NCBI GenBank assembly: GCA_016946835.1
Contig: JACVTC010000261.1
Location: 1-64,000, forward strand
Direction: 5' to 3'
Source of the DNA: Neocallimastix lanati (nom. inval.)
Taxonomy: Eukaryota; Neocallimastigomycota; Neocallimastigomycetes; Neocallimastigales; Neocallimastigaceae
DNA length: 64,000 nt
Both the position numbers and the translations under genes were made by a program. The notes beneath the pieces are model-generated. The model saw only the letters and a list, made by a program, of their open reading frames with translations, had not been told where the DNA came from and made no database searches. Below, in pieces: positions 11,072-24,749 of the stretch; the first letter of the stretch is position 1, and each line of letters begins with the position of its first letter.

Positions 11072-13542
11072 CCAATAGTAATGGATCTAAAAGCAAAAGA
11101 AATGGAATGCAAGGAACATGTCCATGCCAGAAGAATACACCAGTTAAGATAAATAAACTTGATAAAAATTTTGATAAATCGATTAGTAATGAAAAGGCAT
11201 TAAGTTTATATAAAAATACCATAGATAAGGAGTATGATGAAACTTTATCTACTGTAAGTGAAGGTAAAGAAGCAATGATAAAAGGGGCAACTCAATTAAT
11301 TGATAATAAAAGTTCATCAGAAAGTGTTAATGAATTAATGAAAATGGATGAAGAGCAATTAAGTGAAACGCTATTAGAAGATATTAGTAATACTATGTCC
11401 AATCCTGATGTCAAAAAAACCAGATTATGGTTGTCTAAACTAAATAAATTTTTAAAATATTTAAAAAAACATATTAAAAATTTAAAAATCATAGCAAAAT
11501 ATACAGGAAAAAGAGAAGATAATGAAAAAGTAAACAATTTTATTATATTAGAAAATTCTGTTCTCAAAAAAGCAGGTGATGTTCTTGAAGATAATGATTA
11601 TAAATCAATTAAGAATAGTAATCCACCCGATGAATATGAGAATTTCATGAATATTAGAGATCAACAGTCCGAATTGGAAGTGGAAGGTCTTGAATCAATT
11701 TTAAAGGTTGTTCCATTATTTGAAGAAACCGATCAAAATTCCGAATTAATCATTACGGAAATTGATGGACCAGCTTTAGAAATAGATGATAATGGAAATA
11801 TCAATAATAATATCGATCATAACAGTATTTCGGTTTCCTCTAATTCTTATGGAGAATCATTAGAAAAATTAACGAAAAACACTTTAAATGCATTAGAATA
11901 CACAAATGAAGTAGATGCCGAGAATATTGTCAAAGGATTAAATAAGTTATATAAATCATTGTCAATGAAAATGATATTCGATCCTGATCCTAAAACAACC
12001 TATGCTTTAAATAGATATTATAGTCAGGTATATGGTAAATTGGTAGCAAAATTTCCAGAATATAAAACAAGCCTTGAGCCACCTTTAAATAGAAATAAAT
12101 GGTCATACGTTCCCGAAGTAAATATTAATTACAATCAAAAGTTAGAATTAGAAAATAATATAAATATGGAATATAGTAATATAAATAATGTATTTAATGG
12201 AGGTAATGGACAGTACTATCACGTAAATTTGCAACATATGATAAATGCATATAAGTCAAAATTAATAAAAGCTATGATAAATAAAGATCAAAACACTAAG
12301 AATGCTATTATGAGTAAGTTACATGAATTATCCAAAGTAATAAAGAAATACAGTAATGAATTAGAAAATACATCCAATGGAAATTTAACTAAATTTGAAC
12401 CAAAATTATTAATGATGGCAGATATGATACATGCGTATAATGAAATACTTTCAGTAGCTTTTATTAACAATGATAATAAAGTAGGAAATGTGACTTTGAT
12501 GCCGATAGAACCATCAAGTAAAATGATTGCCTGTCTGAACGTTTATAAATATAAGCAAATGATTAAATTCATGAAATATATGAAGCAATTTAATCCGGAT
12601 ATACTACCATATGATGGTAAAAAGGATAAATCACAAGAACCATCCTATTCCAATCTATCAAAAGCTGGTAATAAATTAAGTGCAATTGAAGCATTTAAAA
12701 ATTTTAATTTCGATGAATATCCCACACCTGTTTCTCAAGTAATATTTTTATTTAAGGCATTTGAAGCAGTAGATGAGGCACTTTATATTGCTGATATTCG
12801 ACTAACTAATACTATTAAGAAAGGTTTGATAAAACTGAATAATAGTTTAATTAGAGGTTTACTTGCAGCAAATAAAGTATTATCCCCTATGGACAGAGAT
12901 CCTGATGATATGTACTCTGCAAAATTTTTATCTTCAATAACAGATAGTTCAGGACAAGGTGATCATTCTATAGCAGATGATACTACTGATGATATTATAG
13001 AGGATACTTATTCATCAGCTTTATCTGAATTAAAATCATTTACTAACGATAAAAAACTATTACCTTATTCTGAAGTTAAGACTGATGAATCTTCTGGTGA
13101 GATCATTGGTAGTTCATTGGTTGAAGGTGAAACTACTACAGCTGGAGCAATGAATTATGTAAAAAATAAAGTTAAAGAATTAAATGAATCTGGAGATCCT
13201 GAAAAACAAGAACAAGCTAAAAAAATTAGCGGAAGATTAAAGAAAGGATTTAGAAAATTAAAAAAACAAGTTACTTCATCCATTGGAAGATCCAGTAAAT
13301 CAGATATTTCTAAAGTTAATAATAACATGAAAAGTATAGGTAATGTTGTTTCTACAGTGGAATCAAATAGTAATGAATTTTCTTCAAGTACTATGGATAA
13401 AATGGAGAAAAAAAATCAGTCATCCTCTCCATCAGGTTCAAATAGTAATTCAAATTCGAAAGTAAAAAATAAAATGAACTCAAAAAAATTAAAAAAATTA
13501 CGTAAATCCTTAAAAAAGCTTTTAAAAAAATTAAATCATTGA
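9073..13542 (+). CDS. Giant secreted protein, C-terminal part (copy 1)
   Basis: This is a 1489-codon open frame, but its first ATG is probably internal, since copy 2 shows the frame joined to the signal-peptide-bearing part upstream. It contains two pure poly-Ser tracts made of AGT repeats (about residues 466-485 and 650-667 of this frame), an isolated Cys pair (GTCPCQKN, near residue 685), several predicted helical Lys/Glu/Asn stretches, Ser/Asn-rich linkers and a strongly basic amphipathic tail (KKLKKLRKSLKKLLKKLNH). I see no enzyme motif, dockerin or known binding module. The poly-Ser runs and secretion suggest an O-glycosylated wall or matrix protein, which is inference only. The stop TGA at 13540-13542 is followed by an AT-rich 3' region. 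Confidence 0.8.
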
Positions 13543-14967
13543 TAAATACTATTATAAATATATATATATATATATAAATTATAAATTATTTTAACAATAT
13601 AAATTAAAATTTTAAAATTTAAACATTTACTTTTAAAATATAATACTATCTTATTTTTTTTTTTTTTTTTTTTTAATTGGTAATTTTTAATTTTTATTTA
13701 TAATTTTATTTTTAATAGAAAAAAAAATGTAAATAATAATTAAAAAAGTGAAATTAAAAAAAAAAAAATTAAAACTTAAAAATAAAAACTTAAAAATAAA
13801 AAATTAAATATTGAAATATATATATATAAAAATAAAAATTAAAATAGAAAGAACAAAAAAAATTAAAAAATTTATATATAAAAATAAAAATTAATATAGA
13901 AAGAACAAAGGAAATTAAAAATATATATATATATAAATTAAAATAGAAAAAACAAAGAAAATTAAAAAAATATTGAAATATATAAAATAAAAATTAAAAT
14001 AAAAACAACAAAGAAAATTAAAAAAAAAAAATAAAAATAAAAAATAAATTAAAAAATAATAAATACTATTGATTAAAACAAAATAAAACAGATAATGGGT
14101 TATTTATAAAAAATAAATTTAAATAAATAAAAATCATCTATAATGCTATTTAAATGTTTAATTAAAGAATCATTTTTTAAATAATATTTATTTTTATAAA
14201 AAGTATTGTAAAAAATAAAATTTAATAATAAAAAATACATATAATAAAAAATATTGATTAAAAAAAATTAGAAAGAAAATTTTAATAGTAAATTCATATT
14301 TATCCAAATTTAATAATTGATATATTTAATTATAAATTATATGAAAAATTAATATAAATGAAAACTATAAATTATAAATTATATATAATAAATACTATTC
14401 AATAAAATGAAAATAGAAATAACAAACAAAAAAGCAAACGAACAAACAAACAAAAAATTTAAATAAAATAAAAAATAAATAAAATAAAATAAAATAAAAA
14501 TTAATACAAATAAATCGTTATATATCAAATTTAAAATTTACAATATATTATTTATATTAATTTTTCCTTTTTTATCTATAGGGGTTACTTAGTACAATGA
14601 TTGATTAAAAATATTTAAAATAAAAATTAATTAATAATTTTTTTTTTAAAAAAATAATTATTAAAAAATCAATAAATAAAAAATATTTATATCGAAAATA
14701 AAATAAAAATAAAATAAAAATAAAATAAATATAAAATAAAAATAAAATAAAAATAAAATAAAAATAAAATTTATTAAATAACTATAATAAAAATTAAATA
14801 AAATAAAATATAATAATTAGTATACAAATCAATTAAAAGAAAAAAAAATAGTAAAATTCATTTAAATAAACGTTAATCATATAAAATAATTTTGTTTTTA
14901 CATTATTTAATCGTTACTATCGCTGAGATATATCTTAATAACCTTAAAAATAAATAAAAATTATAAA
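13543..14967. other. AT-rich intergenic spacer
   Basis: About 1.4 kb of homopolymer, AAAATAAAAT-type and TATATA low complexity between two same-strand genes. It includes a poly-T at about 13656-13674 and degenerate repeats of an AAATTAAAAATAGAAAGAACAAAG-like motif at 13790-14020. No frame, hairpin or RNA gene stands out. The last 150 bases, including the less repetitive ATCGTTACTATCGCTGAG at about 14909, are the likely promoter region of the protease gene. Confidence 0.6.
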
Positions 14968-16867
14968 ATGACAAAATACTTTTTTTTCTATTTTATTTTA
15001 TATTTTTTAATAGAATACAATAAAGTGGTATATGGTAAAGACGGATATTATTTAATTAGAATAAAATATAATCCTAAAAAAGAACAATTAGAAAGTGAAG
15101 ATTTCATTAATAACAAAATTGAATCTATATTTAATGTGATTAAAAACAATGTGGAAACATATAATGAGGTTGAATATGTTAAAAAAGAAATTGATAAATA
15201 TGAAAACTTTGAAAATTTGAAAAGGAAAAGACATATTATAAATGATGATAATAATGTCATTGGTGGAGATGATAAACTTAGGGAAATAACAGATGACACT
15301 AATTTAGTGTACAATCTTTCGGAATATAAAGATTCCGTGCTTCTCTATGGTTACTTAAATGAAAATATAACTAAATATATAAAAGAAATAACAAATATAG
15401 AAAATTGTGTTCCTGATACGGAAATGTTTGATACGCCAATTGAAACATCGGACGACACCTATGAAACCTTAGATTTAAATAAGAGCATATTGGATAAAGA
15501 AGAATCCCAAGACATTATATATTACGATACAGAAGCTATTAAATCTGAAACTAAATGGAAAAAGGTCAATATACAAACTGATTCATATAATCATTTATCT
15601 TTGGTATCTCAATTCAAATATGATAAAAATATTATCAATTCATATGATAACAATTACTATTTTTCAGAAAAAGCTGGAGAAGGTACAGATATTTTTATTA
15701 TTGATGATGGCATTAATACTATGCATGTAGATTTTCAAAATCAGAAAGGATATCATATAAATAAGCGTACTGTTAAGTGTGATGCCATTATAATTAATGC
15801 TAAAGTCGAAGAAATTGATGAGAATGATGAAAGGTCGAAATTATGTACTGTTAATCCTAAGGGAGAAATGCCAAAACATGGAACATATGTCGCGTCCGTA
15901 GCTGGTGGATTTTATTTTGGAGTTGCTAAAAAAGCCAATATTCATGTTATTGCTTCGGACATGACCATTGGAAGTGTTATTAAATCTTTAGAATATATTA
16001 AAAATCTTTCAGAAAGATCAACGAATTACATTAATCCTCATAAAACTATTATTAATATATCTAATGGAACTTACGATATCCATGAATATACAGATTTAAA
16101 AAATTATTTAAATAAAATTATCGATTTAGGATTTATTGTTATTGCTAGTGCAGGTAATAATAATGTTGATGGTTGCACCATTAATCATGACAATATTTCA
16201 AAAATCGGATATCATATACCTTCATCTTATGACAGAGTCATATCTGTCGGTTCCGTTGGTGTACAAAAAGTATATAAAGATAAAGAATTGAAAGGCACTA
16301 CTGAAGAAATTTATTCAATTTCTGACTTCTCCAATTATGGAAATTGTACGGATATTTTTGCTCCAGGATTTGTACACGCTGCTTATTTTTATGAAAATAA
16401 TGTTAAAAATTACGATATAACAGAATATTCCAAAGATTACAAATTTATTCCAGGTACTTCTTATTCCGCACCTATTGTTGCAGGAGTAATTTCTTTAATC
16501 ATATCTGAAAATCCTGAAATAGAATATAATCAAGAAATGATACGTGAAAAATTAATAGAACAATCCCAAAAAAACATTTTAGTTAATAAAAATGAAAAAA
16601 ATCTTAAAAAATTATTAAATTCTCCTAATGTATTTATCAATAACGGTAAGAGGATTGTTTATTCTCGTGATAATGTTTATAATAAAAATTATTGCGGTAT
16701 TTTTTCTGGAAATCAAAAATGTTCTCCTATAAACTCAACTTCCAAATTGAATTGTTGTTCTGCTGATGGAATTTGTGGTACATCTTCAAAATATTGTTTA
16801 ATTTTTAAAGGTTGTCAATCGGAATTTGGCGAATGTGCAAAAACTGGAAAAAGTTCAAATTCAAATG

Positions 16868-16875
<8 letters not shown>
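14968..16875 (+). CDS. Secreted subtilisin-like serine protease (S8) with CBM18; probable exon 1
   Basis: Residues 1-23 form a signal peptide (FFFYFILYFLIEY). The next ~200 residues resemble a poorly conserved I9-type propeptide, starting with DGYYLIRIKYNP. The peptidase S8 domain has all key residues: Asp246 in FIIDDGIN, His304 in PKHGTYVASVAGG, oxyanion Asn397 in ASAGNNN and Ser498 in PGTSYSAPIVAG. Residues ~576-625 form a Cys-rich chitin-binding type-1 (CBM18) module with CCSADGICGTSSKYC. The predicted product is an endopeptidase processed on secretion and anchored to chitin, the fungal wall being the likely target. The stop at 16873 may not be real: a GTAATT donor at 16868 allows in-phase splicing to 17467, which would add a Ser/Thr linker and two lectin domains, giving about 1004 residues. 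Confidence 0.92.
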
Positions 16876-17466
<591 letters not shown>

Positions 17467-18581
17467 ATAAACTTACAATTATTTCAAGCACAAAAGATAA
17501 TAAAACTACTAGTACAATAATTACTACATCTAGAACTACTATAAAAACTAAAATTCCTTCATCTTCAATATCCAAATCTACAACTATTTCTACTTTCATT
17601 ACTACATCTATACCAGTCCCAATATCAACATCAGCTGCTACTACAAATACAATAATTTCTATTAATAAGACAGATTCATCCTTGCCTACTACTTTTAAAA
17701 ACCCATTTATTACATCGGATCATAAATTAGGATGGATTTATAATGCAAATATAAAAAATGAAAATAACAATTATTTATGTTTGGGATTAGAAAATAATTA
17801 TTCTTATATTTCTGTAAATAAATGTAATAACGAGGATACTAATAAGTGGTATATTCCATATTCAAATTCCGGATATTTTGTAAACTTTTACAATTCATCA
17901 TTATGTTTAGATGTACAAAATATTAATCAGAGTATTAATATCAATTTATGTTCTAATGTTATTTCTATTGATAATTTTATCAAATCAGGAAAAATAAAAT
18001 ATAATAATTATTGTTTAGATATGGTAAGCTCAAATCGAATAAATTTTGTTACAGGAAATAAATGTAAAAACAATTCTAAAAGTCAAAATTGGAAATTCTC
18101 TACTGAATTTAATAAAATTGGTAATGATGAAAATAATTCCAATATAAAAAATTATGTGTCTTTAGACGCTAAAAAAAGTTGGATTTATAATCCAGAAACT
18201 AAATTATGTCTTTACTGGAATAATTCAAGTTCAATATCCAAACCCTATTTGAAAGAATGTTCAAATTCAAATAATAACTTATGGTATATTTCAAATAATT
18301 TAAGCTATTTTGTTAGTTATAAGGATAGCTCTTTTTGTTTATTTGTTAATACATCAGGTACTGTTACTATTAAAAAGTGTGAATATGGTGCATCTTTATT
18401 AATATATAGTAAAAATAAAATAAAATATTCAGATTTAAATAATATTGACAAATGTTTAGGTATTCAAAATTACAATAATAAAATGAACAAAGAAAATATA
18501 ACTGTAACTATGAATGAATGTAACAATGATAATAAAGATCAAAATTGGATAATATCACCTGAATTTCCTTCAAATCTATAA
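17467..18581 (+). CDS. Ser/Thr linker plus two ricin-type (beta-trefoil) lectin domains; probable exon 2 of the protease gene
   Basis: The frame is open from 17451 and has no convincing ATG of its own near its start, which argues for an upstream exon. It begins with a Thr/Ser-rich linker (TTSTIITTSRTT...) of about 75 residues. Two similar domains of about 140 residues follow, each opening with a WIYN motif, carrying LCL and KC signatures, and ending in a QNW motif (SQNWKFS, DQNWIIS), typical of ricin B-type lectins. The product ends at TAA 18579-18581. Fused to the subtilase, it would add carbohydrate targeting to a chitin-bound protease. If it is not spliced, this is an orphan lectin fragment lacking a signal peptide, which is less likely. 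Confidence 0.75.
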
Positions 18582-19199
18582 TTATTTTAAAAAAAAATAA
18601 ATTTAATTATTATAAAAAATAACCCTAAAACAACAATAAAAATAAAAAATTATAACCAAAACAGAAAAATAGAAATAATATCATAATTATAATCGTAATA
18701 ATCGTTGTAATCACTAATAATAGTTATAATCATAATAATTATAATAAAATTAAAAAAGAAAAAGAAAAAGAAAAAGAAAACAAATTATAATAATAAATAG
18801 TAATAATAATAAATACAAGTTTTCTTTTGTAATTTTTAAAGTAATTTAAATATATAAAATATATTTAAATAAATTAACAAATAAATCTTATAAAACTTAT
18901 TATTAGAAAATAATTTATGAAAATGCCTTTCAACTTTACTAATAGTATTTTTTCTTTAAATTAAACAATATAAAATATATATGAAGAGATATATATTTTT
19001 ATAATAAAAACAAAAATAAATATAAATATTTAAAAATAAAAAAACTTGTTTAAAATCAATGCTTATTGATAATTATTTTTTATAATTAATATTTTATATT
19101 TAAATTTTATTATAATTGAAAATTAATAAGGTAATATTGTTTTATGAATTTTGAATAATTTTATTATTATTATTATTACTATTATTATTATTATTTTTA

Positions 19200-19375
19200 G
19201 TACTAATAAAAAAAAAAATAAATGGACAAATAAATAAAGTACTAAAAAATAAATAAATCAATGGATAAATAAATAAAGTACTAAAAAATAAATATATAAA
19301 TGGATAAATAAATAAAGTACTAATAAATAAATATATAAATGGATAAATAAATAAAATACTAATAAATAAATATAA
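19200..19375. repeat. 39-bp tandem repeat, about four copies
   Basis: The core GGATAAATAAATAAAGTACTAA recurs with its AAAGTACT element at about 19236, 19275, 19314 and (as AAAATACT) 19353, a constant 39-base step. Units differ by a few substitutions. Confidence 0.85.
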
Positions 19376-20049
19376 GTATTAATAAATAAATAAAATTAAT
19401 TAAATAAATAATTTCATTAAATGTTATAATTTCAAATGAAATAATATATATACACAAGTATATAATAAATAAAATATATAATTATATGTAATAATATTTT
19501 TGTTATGATTAAAATAAAATTTTTTATTAAAATAAATTATATATTAAAATTGTTAATTAAAAAGTATTTTAAATATTTATTTTAAACATTATTAAAAATA
19601 TAGTTAATGATAAATAAAATTATTATATTACTTTTTATTGAATAAATAATTTTTTTACATAAATAATAAATACTAAATTATAAAATAAAATATAAAAATA
19701 AAAATATTATTACTAATTTTTTATATAAAACTTAATAATATAGTCAAAAAATTATAATTCATACGTTAAAATTTAATTCTAAAATCATAATAAGAAACTT
19801 TTGTGTTACAGTGCAAATATCTATGTTTTATTTTTGTATTTTTGTTTTTATTTTTTCTTTTTTTTTACTTATTATTGTTTTATTTTTTATTTGCATTTTA
19901 TTTGTTTATGGCTTTATTCACTTTTGATTTTATTTTCATATGATTTTATTTTTAATTTTAATATTAGTTTCAAATTTAAAATTACTAAATTAATAATTAT
20001 TATTAAATTACAAATTACATTTTTTTTATTAATTAAATTAATATAAAAA

Positions 20050-20450
20050 AAATATTTATAATTCTAGACTTTTATTTCCTTTAATAGAACTTTAGATTCC
20101 TATCTTTTTATAATATTTTCTTCTATTATATTAATATTATTAAATTTATAATAAATAAAGTTTAATATTTATTATTTAAAAATTAAGATGTTTAAAATAT
20201 TAAATAGTGTTGTTTACCAACCGTTTCTATGACTAAAATGCTTTAGAAAATTAAAAATTAATTACTACAAAATATTACTATAATAAAAATATTTTAAAAT
20301 ATTAAAAAGTATATTATAATAATTTAAATAATATTTTTAATAATTAATAAAATTTTCAGAAATATTAACTTAAATTAAAATACAAGTACAAAATAATAGC
20401 ATTTCATCCCCGATGGAATCCCTTTTTATAATTATTATTTTTAAGTTATT
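20050..20450. repeat. Diverged duplicated block, copy A
   Basis: Matches 21310-21700 in the same orientation. Shared landmarks in order are TTTCCTTTA, AATTTATAATAAATAAA, CCAACCGTTTCTA versus CAACCATTTCTA, ACTAAAATGCTTTAG versus ACTAAAATGTTTTGG, and GGAATCCCTTTTT versus CGAATCCCTTCTT. Similarity appears to extend 5' to about 19700 and 20800. The two copies are old, with substitutions and indels throughout. No coding potential. Confidence 0.7.
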
Positions 20451-20924
20451 ATTAGTTAAACAGAATATTATATCAAAACATAAAAATAAAATTAAGTTTA
20501 TTTAAAAATTAAACCTTTAACAACAAAAATAATAAATTAAAATAAAATAAAAAAAAAAAAGATAAATTAAAATAAACAAACAAATAATAACAATAATAAA
20601 TAAATTAAAATACTCTATAATAAAATATCTTGTTTAAAAATAATATTTATTGTATTTTTATTAAATTAACGTATACAAAAGTTTAATATTCTAATATTCA
20701 ATAATTTGTAATAATAATTTTATTACTGATATTAAATTTTATATTTAAATAAAAATATACTTATTTAATTATTAAAATTATTGTTTCATTTTATTTCGAA
20801 AAAATATTATTACTAATTTTTTTATATAAAATTTAAAAATATATTTAACAATAGTTAATTTTATATTTCAAAAAATATTTAACTATATACCTATATTTTT
20901 TGTAGTAATCAATTACCAATTTTT

Positions 20925-20956
<32 letters not shown>

Positions 20957-21058
20957 TTTTTATTTTTTTTTTTTTTTTAATTTTAATTGTTTATGATTTT
21001 AATTGGTTTTGATTTAATTTATTTTCTATATTAATTGGATTTTTTTTTTTATTTTATT

Positions 21059-21089
<31 letters not shown>

Positions 21090-21309
21090 CATTTTAGTTT
21101 TATTCGATTTTAATTTAATTGCTTTTGATTTTAATTTGTTTTTGATTTTGATTTATTTTTGATTTTAATTTTTTTGATTTTAATTTGTTTTTTATTTATT
21201 TTTTAAACTTTATTTAATTAAACTTTATTTAATAAAAATTTTAAATTTTTAATATTCTATAGATTATTTATTTTTATTAAAATTTATAATAAAATATTCG
21301 TTTTTAACT

Positions 21310-21686
21310 ATATTATTATCAAAATTTTCATAATTAGATATCTCTATTTCCTTTATTGAAATTTAAGATTATCAACTCCTTCAATATTAGTAAATTTATA
21401 ATAAATAAAATTTGAAATTTATTATATAATAATTAAAATATTTTAAATTATTAAATATTAATGATGATCAACCATTTCTAAAACTAAAATGTTTTGGAAA
21501 AAAAATAATCAAAATGAGTCATTTATTTAATTAAAATATTTTAAAAAATAAAAATATATATTAAAGTTTAAATAATATTTTTTATATTTATTAAAATTTA
21601 CAAATTACTATTTTTTTTTTTAAAACAAAAAAATTAAATTAAAAAATCATTAGCGAATCCCTTCTTTTAATTGTTATTACTAATTT

Positions 21687-21700
<14 letters not shown>
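21310..21700. repeat. Diverged duplicated block, copy B
   Basis: Partner of 20050-20450, about 1.26 kb downstream. See that entry for shared landmarks. It ends in a poly-T tract followed by ATT trinucleotides. Confidence 0.7.
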
Positions 21701-21733
<33 letters not shown>

Positions 21734-22806
21734 TATTATTATTATCATTACTATTATTATTATTTTTATTTTGTAAATTGAAAAAAAATTATTAAGCTAT
21801 AAATTATATTAAAAAAATAAAAATAAATAAAAATTAAAATCGAATATAATAATTATTAAAAAAATAATAAAATAAAATAAAAATATTAATATTTGTAATG
21901 AAAATTATTAAAAATATTATTTTTTATATTTAATAAAAAATTTAACAAAGAATAATCAGCATATACAATATTTGAATTCTTATTTAATGTGTTTATAATT
22001 TTTTTTAGTTTATTATATTTCTTTTAATTTAAAAATGTTATCTCAACAATTATTAATAGTAATTTTTAATTAATTTATAATAATTTTTACTTAATATATA
22101 TATAATATTAAAACTACCTATGTAATTTTTTATTTTTTTTTTTTTGTTCAATTTTATTATTATTATTATTTTATTTAATAAGTATTTCAAATTTTTATAT
22201 TTCAATGAATTATTTAATTTATGTAAATTTTGATTTCAATTTTAATTTAACATTATATTATACTATCCAAAAATTTATTTTTAAAAATTACACCCAATTA
22301 AATTTATTAATCTCTATCTATTTATTATTTTCTTTAATTATTAAAAAAAATTATCTCTATATTATTTTTTTTATGATTGTTTAATTGCTAATTAGATTCT
22401 ATTTATTTTATTTTATATTTTTATCACATTTTTTGATTAACATTAAATATTAATATATATATTTAATTTTTTTATGTATTGTTATTTCTAATCTAAATTT
22501 ATTAAAATTTTCAATATTTTAAAATATTTAAATCTAATTTAAAGGAATGTATAATAATTTTATTTTTCACAAATATATTAATATATATTATTTTGATTTA
22601 ATTTATATATTTTTTAAATATGAAAATATCCAATTCATTTTAATAATATTAAATCAGAATATTATATATTTCATTATATTTTATTAAAAATGAAAAACAT
22701 ATGCAAAAATTATCTATTTAATTATTTAGAATAGTTTAATTAATTAAATAAATTAATTTACTTATTGATAATTGTTAAAAGCTATAAAGGTCTAAAAGTT
22801 TTTAAA

Positions 22807-23633
22807 TTATAATAAGCATTTACCGAATTGTTTTTGACAACCATTATTACAATAGCTACTACTGCTACCGCAATACCCGTGCTTACTGCAACAGTAGTCT
22901 TTCGAACAAATATAAATAGCATCGGTGAATTCACCACATCTATCAGTCGATTTTATAGTTGGTTTACTTGATGTTTTAGACTTTGTACTTGTTTTGTTTA
23001 TTTTAGTAGTAGATATTTTAGTAGTTTTCTTTGTTGTAAAAGATGTAGGTGATTCTGTAAGGGTAATAATAGTAGATTTAGTATCTACATAATTACCACC
23101 AGTTATTTTATCCCATTTTAAATTTGAATAGTTGCGGGGATTTTTACATTTGTATATTCTTGGATAATCCGTATAATAAACACATAACTTGTTATCATGT
23201 TTATCTTTATAGTAAGAATTATCTTTATTGAATATATAAATTGCGTCGGCATAAGAATCACCATATTTAAATTTATATTTTGCACTAGAACATTTAACAA
23301 GGTTCATATAATAATACTCATCGTAATCTATTTCAGAGCTAACGCTTAAACAGTAATCTGTTAATGATCCAGTGGAACCGTTAGTTCCGTTTGATAAATA
23401 CATAAATGATGGTTTATTTAAAGAAGTTACAAACCAAGTGTAATATTTATTTTTTTCATTTAATTTGAATTTTGTATTTTTTTCAAGTTTTGGAACACCT
23501 AAATAATACTTTGAACTATCAGATACAGTTCCCTTATACTTTATAGCAGTATAGGTAGTTTTAGTATAAGTTGTTGTTATTGATGGTTTTGGTTTAGTAG
23601 TAGTTGTTTTTGTAGTTGTTGTAGTTAAAATTG

Positions 23634-23666
<33 letters not shown>

Positions 23667-23728
23667 AAGAAGAAGTAGTAGTAGTTGTAGTAGTTGTACT
23701 TGTGGTAGTAGTAGTAGTGGTGGTAGTG

Positions 23729-23769
<41 letters not shown>

Positions 23770-24703
23770 TTTTGGAAGAAGAGCTTTAATTGGTGGATAG
23801 AAATATGTATATTTTTCTTCAGTACCTATTGTTAAATGAATATTATCCTCACTGTCTTCATCATTCATTCTGAAAATACCAAGAGTAAAGACGTCTTCTG
23901 TTTTTGATTTAACACCCATACTAAATAAAACTTTGTCTTTACTGTATATATTTAATAACCCATCATTACTTAATTCAGCATAGCTAATTTTTTCCTCTTC
24001 ATTTTTATATATAGTAATAACGTCGTTAAATTTATTTGAATGCTTAACCCAAAGAAGTCTATGATCCTCTAATTGTAAAGAACGAAGATCATAATAATCT
24101 CTTATTTTTTCTCCAGGGAATATACGATTATACCCATTTACATCGTTAGATTTTAATCCCATAATGTATTTACTTCTTGGAACTTCATTACAAGACTCAT
24201 ATGCAACAATTTTTGGTTCTGAATAAATAATATAACCATTTAATTCCTTGGTTGGCCACATATGCCAAAGGTAATTTGGAACCTCAGTATCAATTCTTTT
24301 TTCTAATTTTTGAATTTGAACATTGGTACTTGTGTATCTTTTTTCCTTTGATTTACCAATGTATTTACAACCTTCAATTCCATCTGGATCAGTAGTGTAT
24401 TTACCTCTTAACGAATTTTCGCAAATTTCCTCTGGGTTTTCTATATTTTCAAATAAATAGCAATATCCATCAAAGAAACTATTTTCCTGATTTATTTTAA
24501 AACATAAATCTTCAAACATTTTTATAGTAAGAATATCTTCTGATGGATCTGGAGGAACTGAAGTTGTGAATTCGGAAATAGTAATTGTTGTAGTAGTAGC
24601 AGTAGTGGTAGGTGAATTAGTAGTAGATGAGTTAATAGTAGGTGAAGTGGTAGTAGTAGTGGTGGTAGTAGTGGTGGTAGTAGTGGTGGTAGTAGTAGTA
24701 GTG

Positions 24704-24749
<46 letters not shown>

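Larger units (their letters stand above)
1..11997. repeat. Direct repeat copy 1 of a ~52-kb period
   Basis: This segment reappears at about 52016-64000. The offset is about 52015 at base 1, 51999 near base 961, exactly 52000 from about 1325 to 7340, 52002 after the poly-T at 7340 and 52003 after the poly-A near 9014. Across coding and non-coding parts I compared after base 1340 I saw no substitutions, only those two homopolymer length changes. The first 1340 bases differ by many small indels and one extra stretch of about 22 bases near 320-345. That pattern fits uncorrected long-read sequence at a contig tip. The repeat is cut at both ends by the window, so its true length is unknown. Confidence 0.95.
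18582..22806. other. 4.2-kb spacer between convergent genes
   Basis: The protease/lectin gene runs in from the left and the minus-strand lectin gene ends at 22807, so this region carries only 3' flanks. It holds a 39-bp tandem array (19200-19375), a diverged duplicated block (about 19700-20450 versus 20800-21700), long poly-T tracts (20930-20980, 21690-21730) and other T-rich low complexity. The open stretch 19801-20046 is Phe/Tyr/Leu low complexity. No RNA gene was recognised. Confidence 0.65.

Noticed and set aside
10290-11222. Minus-strand poly-Leu frames (also at 62293-63225)
   Set aside because: Complement of the AGT-encoded poly-Ser tracts of the giant secreted protein.
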